From NCBI RefSeq assembly GCF_022179285.1, contig NZ_BPQO01000008.1, forward strand, positions 159,716 to 223,715: a DNA stretch of 64,000 bases. The letters are read 5' to 3'. Position 1 is the first letter of the stretch; each line of letters opens with the position of its first letter. The DNA comes from Methylobacterium hispanicum (GTDB lineage: Bacteria > Pseudomonadota > Alphaproteobacteria > Rhizobiales > Beijerinckiaceae). Of the stretch, positions 29,992 through 39,762 are shown piece by piece. The notes under the pieces are model-generated. The model ran no database searches, was not told the origin of the DNA, and saw only the letters and a program-made list of their open reading frames with translations. The translations under genes and the position numbers were made by a program.

Positions 29992-30852
29992 TCAGGCCTT
30001 GTCGCCGAAGAGCAGGCCGCGGGTCGCGGCCGTGACGTCGGCCTGCCGCATCAGGCTCTCGCCGACCAGCACCGTGTCGAGCCCGTGCTCGCGCAGGCGC
30101 CGCACGTCGGCGTGGGTGGAGATGCCGCTCTCCGCCACCGCGATGCGGTCCTGCGGGATGCCCGGCGCCAAGCGGATCGCGGTCTCGAAGGAGACCTCGA
30201 AGGTCTTCAGGTTGCGGTTGTTCACGCCGATCATCGCCGCACCCAGCGGGATGGCGCGGGCGAGTTCGGCCGCGTCGTGCACCTCGACCAGCGCGTCCAT
30301 GCCGAGGTCGTGGGCGCTCTCCACGAGGGCCTCGGCCTCCTCGTCCTCCAGGCAGGCCATGATGACGAGGATGCAGTCGGCGCCCCAGGCGCGGGCCTCG
30401 TAGACCTGGTAGGGTTCGAACAGGAAATCCTTGCGCAGGACCGGCAGCGCGCAGGCCTTGCGCGCCGCGGTGAGGTATTCGGGCCGGCCCTGGAAGGAGG
30501 GCTCGTCGGTAAGTACCGACAGGCAGGTGGCGCCGCCGGCCTCGTAGGCCTTCGCGAGCGCGGCGGGCTCGAAATCGGCCCGGATCAGGCCCTTCGAGGG
30601 CGAGGCCTTCTTCACCTCGGCGATGAGCGCCGGGCGGCCCTGCCCGACATGGGTGCGGATCGCCGCCGCGAAGCCGCGGGGCGGCTCGGCCTTGGCGACG
30701 CGGTTCTCGAGCTTGGAGAGCGGCACGCGCAGCTTCGCCTCGGCGATCTCGCGGCGCTTGTAGGCCTCGATGCGGGCGAGCACGCTCGGGCGCTCGGACG
30801 CGTCCGTCGCGGCATCGTCCCGGACGGCCTCTTGCGTGGATGCGGAGGACAT
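29992..30852 (-). CDS. trpC: Indole-3-glycerol phosphate synthase
   Basis: Fourth step of tryptophan synthesis: closes the indole ring from CdRP. The TIM-barrel protein has 286 residues, with the family motifs [14 protein letters not shown] (about 96-109), [14 protein letters not shown] and the phosphate-binding GESLMR. The N-terminus has an extra 20-residue tail ([16 protein letters not shown]) before the conserved [12 protein letters not shown]. It starts 9 bp after trpD. Confidence 0.96.
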   Translation of the reverse strand: MSSASTQEAVRDDAATDASERPSVLARIEAYKRREIAEAKLRVPLSKLENRVAKAEPPRGFAAAIRTHVGQGRPALIAEVKKASPSKGLIRADFEPAALAKAYEAGGATCLSVLTDEPSFQGRPEYLTAARKACALPVLRKDFLFEPYQVYEARAWGADCILVIMACLEDEEAEALVESAHDLGMDALVEVHDAAELARAIPLGAAMIGVNNRNLKTFEVSFETAIRLAPGIPQDRIAVAESGISTHADVRRLREHGLDTVLVGESLMRQADVTAATRGLLFGDKA

Positions 30853-30861
30853 CGCTGCTCC

Positions 30862-31875
30862 TTAGGCGTTCGAGACCGCGACGAGGCGGGCGAGCGTCGC
30901 GCGCGCGGCGCCCGAATCGATCGCATCCTGCGCCCGCACGACGCCCTCTTCCAGGGTGCCGGCGGCGGCTGCGACCACGAGGGCGGCGCCCGCGTTGAGA
31001 ACCGCGATGTCGCGGTAGGCGTTGCGCGCGCCGTCGAGCACCCCTGCGAGCGCCCGGGCGTTGTGCTCGGGGTCGCCGCCACGCAGGTCGTCGAGGGCGT
31101 GCAGCGGCAGCCCGACCGTGCGCGGGTCGATGGTGAAGCGCGAGATCCGCCCGTCCTCCAGCGCGACGACCGCGGTCGGCCCCGTCACCGTGATCTCGTC
31201 GAGCCCGTCCGAGCCGTGAACCGTCCAGACCCGGCGGCTGCCGAGTTCGGCCAGCACGTGGGTCAGCGGCTCGGCCCAGGCGGCTTGCGAGACGCCGAAG
31301 AGCTGGTGCTCGACGCCGGCCGGGTTCGAGAGCGGCCCCAGCAGGTTGAAGATGGTGCGCACCGGCAGCTCCGCCCGTACGGGCGCGACGTGCCGCATGG
31401 CGCCGTGATGGGCCTGGGCGAACATGAAGCAGAGCCCGGCCTCCGCGAGGCAGCGGCTCAGCCCCTCGGGCGGGAGCCCGAGCCTGACGCCGAGCGCGGC
31501 GAGCACGTCGGCCGCGCCCGAGCGCGAGGTGGCGGCGCGGTTGCCGTGCTTGGCCACCGGCACGCCGCAGGCGGCGGTGACGAGGGCGGCGAGCGTCGAG
31601 ACGTTGTAGCTGCCCGAATGGTCGCCCCCGGTGCCGACCACGTCGACGGCGCCCGGCACGCCCGCCACCCGCACCATGCGGGCGCGCATCGCCTCGACGG
31701 CGCCGACGATCTCGTCCCGGCTCTCGCCGCGGACCTTCAGGGCGATCAGGAAGGCGCCGGCCTGGACGGGCGTGACCTCGCCCGACAGCAGGTCGTCGAA
31801 GGCGGCGCGGGCCTCCGCGCGGTCGAGCGCGAGGCCGCCCGCGACCTTCGCCAGATGGGGCTTGAACGAATCCAT
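30862..31875 (-). CDS. trpD: Anthranilate phosphoribosyltransferase
   Basis: Joins anthranilate to PRPP in the second step of tryptophan synthesis. With the start at [14 protein letters not shown] it has 337 residues, the family norm. The PRPP-binding [14 protein letters not shown] and the [21 protein letters not shown] region are intact. An upstream in-frame ATG (31914) would overlap trpG and add 13 residues and is not preferred. It is 35 bp behind trpG. Confidence 0.96.
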   Translation of the reverse strand: MDSFKPHLAKVAGGLALDRAEARAAFDDLLSGEVTPVQAGAFLIALKVRGESRDEIVGAVEAMRARMVRVAGVPGAVDVVGTGGDHSGSYNVSTLAALVTAACGVPVAKHGNRAATSRSGAADVLAALGVRLGLPPEGLSRCLAEAGLCFMFAQAHHGAMRHVAPVRAELPVRTIFNLLGPLSNPAGVEHQLFGVSQAAWAEPLTHVLAELGSRRVWTVHGSDGLDEITVTGPTAVVALEDGRISRFTIDPRTVGLPLHALDDLRGGDPEHNARALAGVLDGARNAYRDIAVLNAGAALVVAAAAGTLEEGVVRAQDAIDSGAARATLARLVAVSNA

Positions 31876-31910
31876 GCGCGCGGGGTGCTGTGCGGCCTCA
31901 GGTCCGCGCG

Positions 31911-32549
31911 TCAATGCACGCCGGGACCGCGCTTGTCACGCTCGGCATGCCCGGGGCGGCGCCGCTCGGCGTTCCAGGCGGCCGCGATGTCGAGGAAGTT
32001 GCCGAGCATCCGGCTGCCGTGGTGCGAGAGCACGCTCTCGGGATGGAACTGCACCGCGTGCACCGGCAGGTCCCGGTGCTCCAGCCCCATGATCAGCCCG
32101 TCCGCCTCCGCGGTCACGCCGAGCGTGTCGGGCAGCTTCGCGCGCTCTACCACCAGCGAGTGGTAGCGCGTGGCATCGAAGCTGTCGTTGAGGCCGCGGA
32201 AGATGCCCGTCGCGCCGTGCCGGATGGTCGAGACCTTGCCGTGCATCGGTGTCGGCGCCCGCACGACCTCGCCGCCGAAGGCCTGCCCGATCGCCTGCAG
32301 CCCGAGGCAGACGCCGAAGATCGGGATCTCGCCGCTGAGCTGCTTCACCGCGTCGAGGCAGATGCCGGCCTCGTTCGGGGTGCAGGGGCCGGGCGAGAGC
32401 ACCAGCGCGTCCGGCGCCCGCTCCCGGATGCCCGCGACGGTGATCTGGTCGTTGCGCACCACATCGACCGCGCCGCAGAGCGGGCCGATCAGGTGGACGA
32501 GATTCCACGTGAAGGAATCGTAGTTGTCGATGACGAGGACGTTGGCCAT
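31911..32549 (-). CDS. trpG: Anthranilate synthase glutamine amidotransferase subunit
   Basis: Class I glutaminase that gives ammonia to TrpE for anthranilate synthesis; it may also serve 4-amino-4-deoxychorismate synthase. The 212 residues begin [14 protein letters not shown], the family N-terminus. The nucleophile Cys is in [10 protein letters not shown] and the His-Glu pair in [10 protein letters not shown]. trpE is not in the window, so the pair is encoded apart. The operon continues to trpD, trpC, moaC and moeA. Confidence 0.95.
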   Translation of the reverse strand: MANVLVIDNYDSFTWNLVHLIGPLCGAVDVVRNDQITVAGIRERAPDALVLSPGPCTPNEAGICLDAVKQLSGEIPIFGVCLGLQAIGQAFGGEVVRAPTPMHGKVSTIRHGATGIFRGLNDSFDATRYHSLVVERAKLPDTLGVTAEADGLIMGLEHRDLPVHAVQFHPESVLSHHGSRMLGNFLDIAAAWNAERRRPGHAERDKRGPGVH

Positions 32550-32628
32550 GGCGGGCGGCTTTCCGGAACGTTCCGCCGATGTGGCCGGTGCGCGTCGCCG
32601 GGTCAACGGGTGCGGGGCGCGGCAGCCC

Positions 32629-34947
32629 CTAGCGGCGCGAGCCGCGGTGGCGGTTGCCGGTGGTGCGGATGCCCGCGGGGCGGCCGGGCGGGTTCGGCTT
32701 GAACGGGCGCCCGGCCGAAGCCTTCGCCCCCACCTTCGCACCCGGCCGCTTGGCGCCGGAGCGGGCGCGGCCCTCCGAGAGCAGCTCGAAGCGCAGCGCC
32801 CCGGCGCTCGGCGCGGCCTCGACGAGGCGCACCTCCACCCGGTCGCCGAGCCGGAAGGTCTCGCCGGTGCGCTCGCCGACGAGCGCGTGGCGGCCCTCCT
32901 CGTGGCGGTAGTAGTCGGCGCCGATGGTCGAGACCGGCACGAAGCCGTCCGCGCCCGTCTCGTCGAGCTTGATGAACAGGCCCGAGCGCGTCACCCCGGA
33001 AATCTGGCCCGAGAAGGTCGCACCGACCCGGTCCACGAGGTGGTTGGCGATGAGCCGGTCGATGGTCTCGCGCTCGGCCGCCATGGCGCGGCGCTCGGCC
33101 GCCGAGATCTGCTCGCCGATCCGGTCGAGTTCGGGCACCGAGATGTCGGAGGGGAGCCCGTCCTTGCCGAGCCCGCACGCGGTGATCAGCGCCCGGTGCA
33201 CCACGAGGTCGGCGTAGCGGCGGATCGGCGAGGTGAAGTGGGCGTAGCGGCGCAGGTTCAGCCCGAAATGGCCGAGGTTCTCCGCCGCGTAGACCGCCTG
33301 CGCCTGGGAGCGCAGGATCACCTCGTTGAGGAAGACGCCGTGCTCGCTCTCGGCCGCCGTGGCGAGGATCCGGTTGAACAGGGCGGGGCGGAGCGCCCCC
33401 TCCTTCGGCAGCTTGATGCCGACCGAGGCCAGCACCTCGCCGAGCGCCCGCATCTTCTCCAGCGCCGGCTCGTCGTGCACGCGGTAGATCAGGGGCTGGC
33501 GTGCCTGCTCCAGGGTCTCGGCGGCGGCGACGTTCGCCTGGATCATGAACTCCTCGATCAGCCGGTGCGCGTCGAGGCGCTCCGGCACGACGACGCGGTC
33601 GACCCGGCCGTCGGCGCCGATCAAGACCTTGCGCTCGGGCAGGTCGAGGGCGAGGGGGCCGCGCCGGTCGCGGGCGGTCTTCAGGGCGGCGTAGGCGGCC
33701 CAGAGCGGGCGCAGAGCCGCGTCGAGGAGCGGTTCGGTCGCGGCATCCGGGCGCCCGTCGATCGCGGCTTGCGCCTGCGCGTAGGCGAGCTTGGCGCGCG
33801 AGCGCATCATCACCCGGTGGAAGCTGTGGCGACGCTTCTCGCCCTCCGCCGAGACGATCATCCGCACGGCGATCGCCGGGCGTTTCTCACCCTCGCGCAG
33901 CGAGCAGAGGTCGTTCGAGATGCGCTCCGGCAGCATCGGCACGACCCGGTCGGGGAAGTAGACCGAGTTGCCGCGCTCCAGCGCCTCGCGGTCGAGGCTG
34001 GAGCCCGGGCGGACATAGGCGGCGACATCCGCGATCGCGACCGTGAGGATGAAGCCGCCCGGATTGGCTGGGTCGGGATCGGCCTCGGCCATCACCGCGT
34101 CGTCGTGGTCCTTGGCGTCCGGCGGGTCGATGGTGAGCAGCGGCCTCTCGCACCAATCCTCGCGGCCCCGCATCGTCGCGGCCTTCGCGGCGTCCGCCTC
34201 GGCGAGCGTGTTCTCGTGGAAGACGTGCGGGATGTTGTGCAGGTGCAGCGCGATCAGGCTCACCGCCTTCTCGGAGCCGAGCGAGCCCAGGCGCTCGCGC
34301 ACCCGGCCGCGGGGCAGGCCGAAACGGGTCTCGCGCTCTAGGCTGACGCTGACGAGGTCGCCGTCGCGCGCCTCCCCCTCCTCGCCGGGCGGGATCAGGA
34401 TCTCGCGGCCCTGGCCGCGCTTCTCCACCGGCTCGATGCGGCCCCCTTGCGCGCCGGCCCGGTACACGCCGATGATCTCGGCCCTGTTCTTGCCGATCAC
34501 CTTGATGACGCGGCCGGTGTAGCGGCCCTCGGCCTCGCCGTCCGGCTCGACGCGCAGCAGCGCCCGGTCGCCGATGCCCGGGGCCGGCCGCTTGTCCCGG
34601 CGCCCGCCCTTGGCCGGCATCAGCACGATGGTGGGCGGCTTGCCCTCGCCGGTCCACTCGACCGGGCTCGCCACGAAGTCGCCGTGCCGGTCGCGGGAGC
34701 GGATATCGCAGAGCACCACCGGCGGCAGGCGGCCGGCCTTGGCGAGGCCGCCGCGGGAGCGGGAGATCTCGCCGTCCCCCTCGATCTCCTTGAGGATGCG
34801 CTTGAGGCCGATCTTGTCGGCGCCCTTCAGGCCGAAAGCCTGGGCGATCTCGCGCTTGCCGACCTTGTCCTTGGACTCGGCGATGAAGGCGAGGATCTGC
34901 TCGCGGGTGGGCAGGGGCGTGGGAGTCGCGGTCGCGCGCTTGGCCAA
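32629..34947 (-). CDS. rnr: Ribonuclease R
   Basis: Processive 3'-5' exoribonuclease that degrades structured RNA. The chosen start is a TTG giving 772 residues (LAKRATATP read as Met-Ala-Lys-Arg); the frame has no ATG near here, and a longer TTG start at 35076 would add 43 unlikely residues. An N-terminal winged helix (about 12-75) is followed by the cold-shock domains, the RNB domain with the catalytic DPPDAKDHDDA (three Asp ligands) and a C-terminal S1 domain (GVTRSGLFIKL). The basic tail ends NRHRGSRR. The start is the least certain point. Confidence 0.93.
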   Translation of the reverse strand: MAKRATATPTPLPTREQILAFIAESKDKVGKREIAQAFGLKGADKIGLKRILKEIEGDGEISRSRGGLAKAGRLPPVVLCDIRSRDRHGDFVASPVEWTGEGKPPTIVLMPAKGGRRDKRPAPGIGDRALLRVEPDGEAEGRYTGRVIKVIGKNRAEIIGVYRAGAQGGRIEPVEKRGQGREILIPPGEEGEARDGDLVSVSLERETRFGLPRGRVRERLGSLGSEKAVSLIALHLHNIPHVFHENTLAEADAAKAATMRGREDWCERPLLTIDPPDAKDHDDAVMAEADPDPANPGGFILTVAIADVAAYVRPGSSLDREALERGNSVYFPDRVVPMLPERISNDLCSLREGEKRPAIAVRMIVSAEGEKRRHSFHRVMMRSRAKLAYAQAQAAIDGRPDAATEPLLDAALRPLWAAYAALKTARDRRGPLALDLPERKVLIGADGRVDRVVVPERLDAHRLIEEFMIQANVAAAETLEQARQPLIYRVHDEPALEKMRALGEVLASVGIKLPKEGALRPALFNRILATAAESEHGVFLNEVILRSQAQAVYAAENLGHFGLNLRRYAHFTSPIRRYADLVVHRALITACGLGKDGLPSDISVPELDRIGEQISAAERRAMAAERETIDRLIANHLVDRVGATFSGQISGVTRSGLFIKLDETGADGFVPVSTIGADYYRHEEGRHALVGERTGETFRLGDRVEVRLVEAAPSAGALRFELLSEGRARSGAKRPGAKVGAKASAGRPFKPNPPGRPAGIRTTGNRHRGSRR

Positions 34948-35080
34948 AGAATCGGGCTCGCTGCGCCGCTCCGGAGGGCGGCGCCTGTTTGAGTTCGGGG
35001 CCGGAATGCAGGGTCCGGCTGTCCCCAAGATGGTGTCGGGGAAGGTTTCCGGCAATGTCGGGCCGGGCGCCCTCAACAGC

Positions 35081-35425
35081 TCAGCCGGTGGAAGCGGATT
35101 TCGCGATGCGCTCGACGGCCGCGTCGATGTCGAAGCTCGCGGCCAGGATCTCGTCCAGGGCGAACGGACAGTGCCGCGGCAGGGTCAGGTTGACCCGGCC
35201 CTCCTCCGGTCGAAGCTCCGGCGCCTCGGCCGCCTGCACCGCGAGCGTCCAGGCTCCGTCCATGCGCAGGCTCTCGGCGGCCGGCGGATCGGCCGCCAGC
35301 GCGGCGAGCGCGGCCCTGGCGTTCTCCCGGTACCGGAGGCTCTTCCCGTCGTCCGAGACCAGGGCCGCCTTGATCAACTCGGCCAGGGCGTCCCGCACCC
35401 GCTCCACGCTCGCGTTCATGTCCAT
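35081..35425 (-). CDS. Conserved hypothetical protein
   Basis: A small cytoplasmic protein of 114 residues from the ATG that follows gaggacagcacggg, a good ribosome-binding site. It is mixed alpha/beta by composition (VNLTLPRHCPFALDEILAASFDIDAAVERI near the end), with no signal peptide or membrane helix. I do not recognise the family. It precedes rnr on the same strand and may share its transcript. Confidence 0.6.
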   Translation of the reverse strand: MDMNASVERVRDALAELIKAALVSDDGKSLRYRENARAALAALAADPPAAESLRMDGAWTLAVQAAEAPELRPEEGRVNLTLPRHCPFALDEILAASFDIDAAVERIAKSASTG

Positions 35426-35481
35426 CCCGTGCTGTCCTCGGCCGGGCCATGGCAAGGGCGATGCCAGAGGGGGAGGGGCCC

Positions 35482-36060
35482 TCAGTAGGGCGTGCCCGTC
35501 CGGCGCTGCGCCCGCAGGGCCTCGGCGTACCAGGTCAACTCGTCGAGGAAGCGGTTCGTCGCCTTGGGGAGCCAGTCCTCGGTGGGCTCGCCGCCCTCGC
35601 TGAGCGCCTTCCCGATCCGCGGGATCGGCAGCAGCGAGGGGATGCTGGGGGCACCGAGCTCGGCCATCATCGCCCGCAGCTGCATCGCGGCGCGCACGCC
35701 GCCGTACTGACCGGCGGAGTAGCAGCAGATCGCCGAGGGGCGCCAGAAGTACTCCTCCAGGAAGTGGTCGAGCGTGTTCGACAGGGCCGGCGGGATGCTG
35801 TGGTTGTACTCGGCCGAGACGACCACGAAGGCGTCCGCGCGGCCGTAGAGGGCGGCGAGGGTCTCCAGGGCCTCCGGGGCTTCGCCCCGCGGATACTCCG
35901 TGTACATGCGGTCGAGCAGCGGGAGCTTCAGCGCGGCCGGATCGACCAGCGGCGCCTCGTGGCCGCGGGCCTCCAGCGCGCCGACCAGGAAGCGGGCGGC
36001 CCGCAGGCCCTGCCGGTCGGAGCGGACGCTGCCGAGGATGACGGGACAGACCAGGGACAT
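35482..36060 (-). CDS. NADPH-dependent FMN reductase family protein
   Basis: A 192-residue flavodoxin-like reductase of the SsuE/azoreductase group. The phosphate-binding loop GSVRSDRQG is at residues 10-18, and SAEYNHSIPPALSNTLDHF (about 85-103) is the family signature for FMN binding. It probably reduces quinones or supplies FMNH2. The ATG follows cggagaggcgcccg. It stands alone; its neighbours give no further clue. Confidence 0.9.
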   Translation of the reverse strand: MSLVCPVILGSVRSDRQGLRAARFLVGALEARGHEAPLVDPAALKLPLLDRMYTEYPRGEAPEALETLAALYGRADAFVVVSAEYNHSIPPALSNTLDHFLEEYFWRPSAICCYSAGQYGGVRAAMQLRAMMAELGAPSIPSLLPIPRIGKALSEGGEPTEDWLPKATNRFLDELTWYAEALRAQRRTGTPY

Positions 36061-36173
36061 CGGGCGCCTCTCCGCTCGGGACGTCGTTCGACCGAGAATG
36101 TCACGGAGCCCGGGCCAGGGCCAAGGGACCGGACAGGGAATGCCAAGGGACCGGCCCGGGAATCCGGCTCGGC

Positions 36174-36202
36174 TTGAACGGCCGGTGCACGGCTGGTAGC
36201 AA
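36174..36202 (+). promoter_or_regulatory. Candidate promoter of tRNA-Thr
   Basis: TTGAAC and TAGCAA are separated by 17 bp and end 9 bp before the tRNA. Inferred from sequence. Confidence 0.45.
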
Positions 36203-36211
36203 GCGAATCGG

Positions 36212-36286
<75 letters not shown>

Positions 36287-36374
36287 CGCTCCCGTCGCGG
36301 CGCCTTTCCGAGGCGGGAGGACGGTCTTGCCACAGAGCTTCCGCTCCGGTCCGGCCGACTTGAGGCCGACTCGC

Positions 36375-36398
36375 GGAATTCGGGCCTACACTTCGGTT
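36375..36398 (+). promoter_or_regulatory. Candidate EcfG-dependent promoter upstream of nepR
   Basis: GGAAT is followed 14 bp later by CGGTT, close to the GGAAC-N16/17-CGTT consensus of the general-stress sigma factor EcfG. EcfG operons are often autoregulated. The nepR start is about 180 bp downstream; the 295-bp gap after tRNA-Thr holds no gene. Spacing and bases deviate slightly, so this is tentative. Confidence 0.4.
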
Positions 36399-36581
36399 AC
36401 ACGGGAGAAACATGATTAAAGCCGCCTGAATGCGGCTTTCAGATCCGATTGAATCCCCATCCTGTAGCTCCGGCGCCACATGGCGATGAGCCCGGCACCC
36501 GCGGACGGCCACAGGCGCCACCCGGTGTTCCGGAATCCGGCCGCTCGCCGGCCCAGCCTCATCGCGTCCGCAAGGCTACCG

Positions 36582-36836
36582 ATGACGCAAGACCCCAACA
36601 GCGGCGCCCCCGCGGCGCCCGAGGACGTGCAGCAGTCCCGAGCCGCCCCGGTGCGCGGCCCGCGCCGCTGCCGGCTCGATCCCGCCGCCCGCGCTCGGAT
36701 CGGCCGCGGCCTGCGGATACTATACGCCGAAGCGCTGACCCAGCCGGTTCCGGAGCGGCTCGAACGGCTGGTCGCCCGCCTCGGCGAGGCCGATCTCGCC
36801 TGCCCCGCGGAACAGGTCGAGGAGCCGTCGCGATGA
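36582..36836 (+). CDS. nepR: NepR-family anti-sigma factor
   Basis: An 84-residue protein with the NepR core IGRGLRILYAEALTQPVPERLERLVARL (residues 40-67). NepR binds and holds EcfG until the phosphorylated response regulator PhyR displaces it. The N-terminal 35 residues are disordered, rich in Pro and Ala. The ATG (MTQDPNSG) is chosen because the upstream extension has no family similarity. The stop overlaps ecfG (ATGA), the usual arrangement. phyR and its kinase, often neighbours, are not in the window, and Methylobacterium species can have more than one NepR-like protein. Confidence 0.85.
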   Translation: MTQDPNSGAPAAPEDVQQSRAAPVRGPRRCRLDPAARARIGRGLRILYAEALTQPVPERLERLVARLGEADLACPAEQVEEPSR

Positions 36837-37405
36837 CCCGGCCCGATCTCGCCCCCGGTGCGCCGCTCACCCCCGACGCGGAGATGCGCGACATGCTGCT
36901 CGGCGCGATCCCCGCGCTCAGAGCCTTCGCGTTCTCGCTGACCTACGACCTCGACCGCAGCGACGACCTCGTGCAGGACACGCTGGTGCGCGCCTGGATC
37001 AAGGCCGACAGCTTCCGCCGCGGCACGAGCCTGACGGCGTGGCTGTTCACCATCCTGCGCAACCTGTTCTACTCCGAGCAACGCAAGCGGAAGCGCGAGG
37101 TCGAGGATGTCGACGGCAGCATCGCCGGGCGCCTCGCCAGCCTGCCCGAGCAGGAGATCCGGGTCGAGATGGAGGCGTTCCGGGGCGCCCTCGAACGGCT
37201 GCCCCTGGCGCAGCGCGAGGCCCTCATCCTCGTCGGCGCGCAGAACTTCACCTACGAGGAGGCCGCGGAGATCTGCGGCGTGCCGGCGGGGACGATGAAG
37301 AGCCGGGTCAGCCGGGCGCGGCTGCGCCTGATCGAGCTGCTCGGCATGGACGGCACGGGCGACATCGGCACCGATGCCCAGACCCGGGCGGCGCTGGGCG
37401 AGTAG
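36833..37405 (+). CDS. ecfG: General-stress ECF sigma factor EcfG
   Basis: A 190-residue ECF sigma factor of group ECF15. Region 2 (LRAFAFSLTYDLDRSDDLVQDTLVRAW, about 25-55) and region 4 (LPLAQREALILVGAQNFTYEEAAEICGVPAGTMKSRVSRAR, about 122-162) match the EcfG type. It drives the general stress response after release from NepR. The start overlaps the nepR stop by 4 bp. Confidence 0.92.
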   Translation: MTRPDLAPGAPLTPDAEMRDMLLGAIPALRAFAFSLTYDLDRSDDLVQDTLVRAWIKADSFRRGTSLTAWLFTILRNLFYSEQRKRKREVEDVDGSIAGRLASLPEQEIRVEMEAFRGALERLPLAQREALILVGAQNFTYEEAAEICGVPAGTMKSRVSRARLRLIELLGMDGTGDIGTDAQTRAALGE

Positions 37406-37452
37406 CGGACGGCCGCCGGATCCGCAGCCCCGCACGGATCCCGCGCCGGGCC

Positions 37453-38082
37453 TCAGGGCCGGCGGTAGACCCAGACGCGGGCGGGCGGCAGGTTGAGCCA
37501 GACCCGGTTCGAGCGGTCGGCGGTGTAGCTGCCGGCCTCGCAGCGGGCCGGGATCGGCGGCACCACCGCGTAGGTGAACTGCACGAAGGGCGCGCCCGGC
37601 TGCATCAGGTCGTGGGCGGCGTTCAGCAACTCGAGGCGCTGCTCCAGCGGCTTGGTGAAGAGCGGCAGGCTGGAGATCGTGGCGGCGGCGGGCTCGTTGA
37701 GCACGTCGCCGAGGGTGCGCCGGATATCGTAGGCGTCGCCCCGGATCACCGTGACGCCGGGGAAGCGACGCGCGAGCAGGCGGCAGAAGTCCGGATTGAA
37801 CTCGACCAGGACGAGGCGCTCGGGGGCCAGACCGCGGCGCAGCAGCGCCTCGGTCACAGGGCCGGTGCCGGGCCCCAGCTCGATCACCGGGCCGTCCCGG
37901 CGCGGATCGACGTAGGCGGCCATGGTGCGGGCGAGCATCTTGCCCGAGGGCGTCACCGCGCCCGTCACGAGCGGCCGCTCGAACCAGGAGCGCAGGAACC
38001 GCGCCTCGTCCTCCAGCGGATCGCGCCGCTCACCCAACCCCGCGGCCCGCGCTTTCGTGCTGGAACGACGTAACGGAGGCAA
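37453..38082 (-). CDS. Phospholipid N-methyltransferase-like protein
   Basis: A 209-residue SAM-dependent methyltransferase of the PmtA type. The SAM-binding motif I is VIELGPGTGPVTEALL (about 66-81), and the segment FLRSWFERPLVTGAVTPSGKMLAR at residues 29-52 is the membrane-lipid-binding N-terminus of the family. Rhizobial relatives make phosphatidylcholine by triple methylation of phosphatidylethanolamine. The start is TTG with aagga 9 bp upstream; no ATG is available before the SAM domain. Which lipid it uses is inferred only from family membership, and KsgA-like relatives exist. Confidence 0.8.
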   Translation of the reverse strand: MPPLRRSSTKARAAGLGERRDPLEDEARFLRSWFERPLVTGAVTPSGKMLARTMAAYVDPRRDGPVIELGPGTGPVTEALLRRGLAPERLVLVEFNPDFCRLLARRFPGVTVIRGDAYDIRRTLGDVLNEPAAATISSLPLFTKPLEQRLELLNAAHDLMQPGAPFVQFTYAVVPPIPARCEAGSYTADRSNRVWLNLPPARVWVYRRP

Positions 38083-38245
38083 GTCCGGAGTTCCTTGTTA
38101 TCGTTGGAGGATCGAGGACGACGCTCTCATACCGCCAAGCCGGCGACCCTGCTAGGGCAACGCCGCACGGGACCGGCCAAAAGCGACAACCGCGCGGAGC
38201 CCGTTTGGATCCGGCCGTCAGCGCGGTTTTTCCGGGGGAGGCGGC

Positions 38246-39391
38246 TCAGGCCTGTGCTGCGCCGCCGAAGAAGTCGCGCACCTTCGAGAAGAAGCCCGTG
38301 CTCTCCGGGTGGTTGTCGTCGGAAGCCGTCTTGTCGAACTCCTGCAGCAGCTCGCGCTGCCGCTTGGTCAGGTTCTGCGGGGTCTCGACGAAGACCTGGA
38401 TGTAGAGGTCGCCGACCTCCCGCGAGCGCAGCACCGGCATGCCCTTGCCCTTGATGCGGAATTGCTTGGCGGTCTGGGTGCCGGCCGGGATGCGCACCTG
38501 GGTCTGCGAGCCGTCGATCACCGGCACGGTGATCTCGCCGGCGAGCGCCGCCGTCACCATCGAGATCGGCACGCGGCAGAACAGGTCCGCCCCGTCGCGC
38601 TGGAAGAAGTCGTGCGGCTTGATCGAGAGGAAGACGTAGAGGTCGCCCGCCGGCCCCCCGCGCAGGCCGCTCTCACCCTCGCCGGCCAGCCGAATGCGCA
38701 GCCCGTCATCGACGCCCGCCGGCACGTTGATCGAGAGGGTGCGCTCGCGGTTGACCCGGCCGGCCCCCGCGCACGACGCGCACGGGTCGTCCACGATCTC
38801 GCCGCGGCCGTGGCAGTTCGGGCAGGTCCGCTCGATGGCGAAGAACCCTTGCGCTGCCCGCACCCGGCCGTAGCCGCCGCAGGTCGAGCAGGTGCGCGGC
38901 TTCGAGCCGGGCTTGGCGCCCGAGCCCGCGCAGGTCTCGCAGGTGATCGAGGTCGGGATGCGGATGGTCTCGGTCTTGCCGAGGAAGGCCTCCTCCAGGC
39001 TGATCTCGAGGTTGTAGCGCAGGTCCGCCCCGCGCTCGCGGCCCGGCGCGCCGCCGCGCCCGCGGGCCTGCCCGCCGCCCCTTCCGTCGCCGAAGAAGTT
39101 GTCGAAGATGTCCGACATGAAGTCGCCGAACTCGTTGCCGAATCCGGGGCCGCCCGCGCCGCCCTGACTGAACGCGGCGTGGCCGAAGCGGTCGTAGGCC
39201 GCGCGCTTCTGGCCATCGGAGAGGCACTGGTAGGCCTCGTTCAGCTCCTTGAACTTGATCTCGGCTTCCTTGTCCCCCGGGTTGCGGTCCGGGTGGTAGG
39301 TCATCGCGAGCTTGCGGAAGGCCGTCTTCATCTGGCCGTCCGTGGCCGTCCGCTCGACGCCCAAGATCTCGTAATAGTCCCGCTTCGACAT
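38246..39391 (-). CDS. dnaJ: Chaperone DnaJ (Hsp40)
   Basis: Co-chaperone that delivers substrates to DnaK and triggers ATP hydrolysis. The 381-residue protein has the J-domain with HPD at 33-35, a Gly/Phe-rich region (about 75-115), four CxxCxGxG zinc motifs ([32 protein letters not shown]) and the C-terminal substrate-binding domains. dnaJ is not next to dnaK here; dnaK lies 16 kb downstream in the window. The ATG is preceded by ggaccttgagga-type purines. Confidence 0.97.
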   Translation of the reverse strand: MSKRDYYEILGVERTATDGQMKTAFRKLAMTYHPDRNPGDKEAEIKFKELNEAYQCLSDGQKRAAYDRFGHAAFSQGGAGGPGFGNEFGDFMSDIFDNFFGDGRGGGQARGRGGAPGRERGADLRYNLEISLEEAFLGKTETIRIPTSITCETCAGSGAKPGSKPRTCSTCGGYGRVRAAQGFFAIERTCPNCHGRGEIVDDPCASCAGAGRVNRERTLSINVPAGVDDGLRIRLAGEGESGLRGGPAGDLYVFLSIKPHDFFQRDGADLFCRVPISMVTAALAGEITVPVIDGSQTQVRIPAGTQTAKQFRIKGKGMPVLRSREVGDLYIQVFVETPQNLTKRQRELLQEFDKTASDDNHPESTGFFSKVRDFFGGAAQA

Positions 39392-39589
39392 CCCTGTCCT
39401 CAAGGTCCCTCGCGCCCCACGCCACGGGGACGGGCGGCCAGCCGGTTCATGGTCGATCAGGCCGGATCGACTCTGCCCGCGCTTCCGCGACGCCGCGCGG
39501 GCCGAGCGGCATATGGGGATGCCGGTTCCCGGCCGCATCCTTGCGGCCGCGTTATCACGCCGGACCGGTTCCCGGCCAGAAGGCAGATG

Positions 39590-39762
39590 CGCCCGCATCG
39601 GTACTGGATTCCAAAGGTCGAGACCTTTGGCGGGTGCAGGCAAGGTTCTGGATCTTGGCCCTGCATTTGGCTTCCCCGTCCCGGCAGAGCCGGGGCGGAG
39701 AAGCCAAGCCCGGGGCACTGCCCCGGGACCCCGCCCAAGGGACTCGTCCCTCGGGGATCCCC
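39590..39762. repeat. Methylobacterium-type palindromic repeat cluster after the PEPC-like gene
   Basis: The 371-bp gap between dnaJ and the PEPC-like gene contains no supported gene. It carries a chain of palindromes: ccaaaggt-cgag-acctttgg (39612-39631), cccggggcac-tgccccggg near 39709-39727, and cccaagggactcgtccctcgggg near 39733-39756. Sequences encoding the same translated phrases are common between genes in Methylobacterium genomes, often miscalled as hypothetical proteins; that is from general knowledge. The repeat ends directly at the stop codon of the downstream gene, where it may serve as its terminator. Confidence 0.7.

Noticed and set aside
31876..31910. Trp attenuator between trpG and trpD
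   Set aside because: The gap is too short and has no leader peptide with Trp codons.
39457..39738. Short ORFs in the palindromic repeat after dnaJ
   Set aside because: The codons follow the repeat palindromes, and similar phrases recur in other genomes as annotation artefacts.
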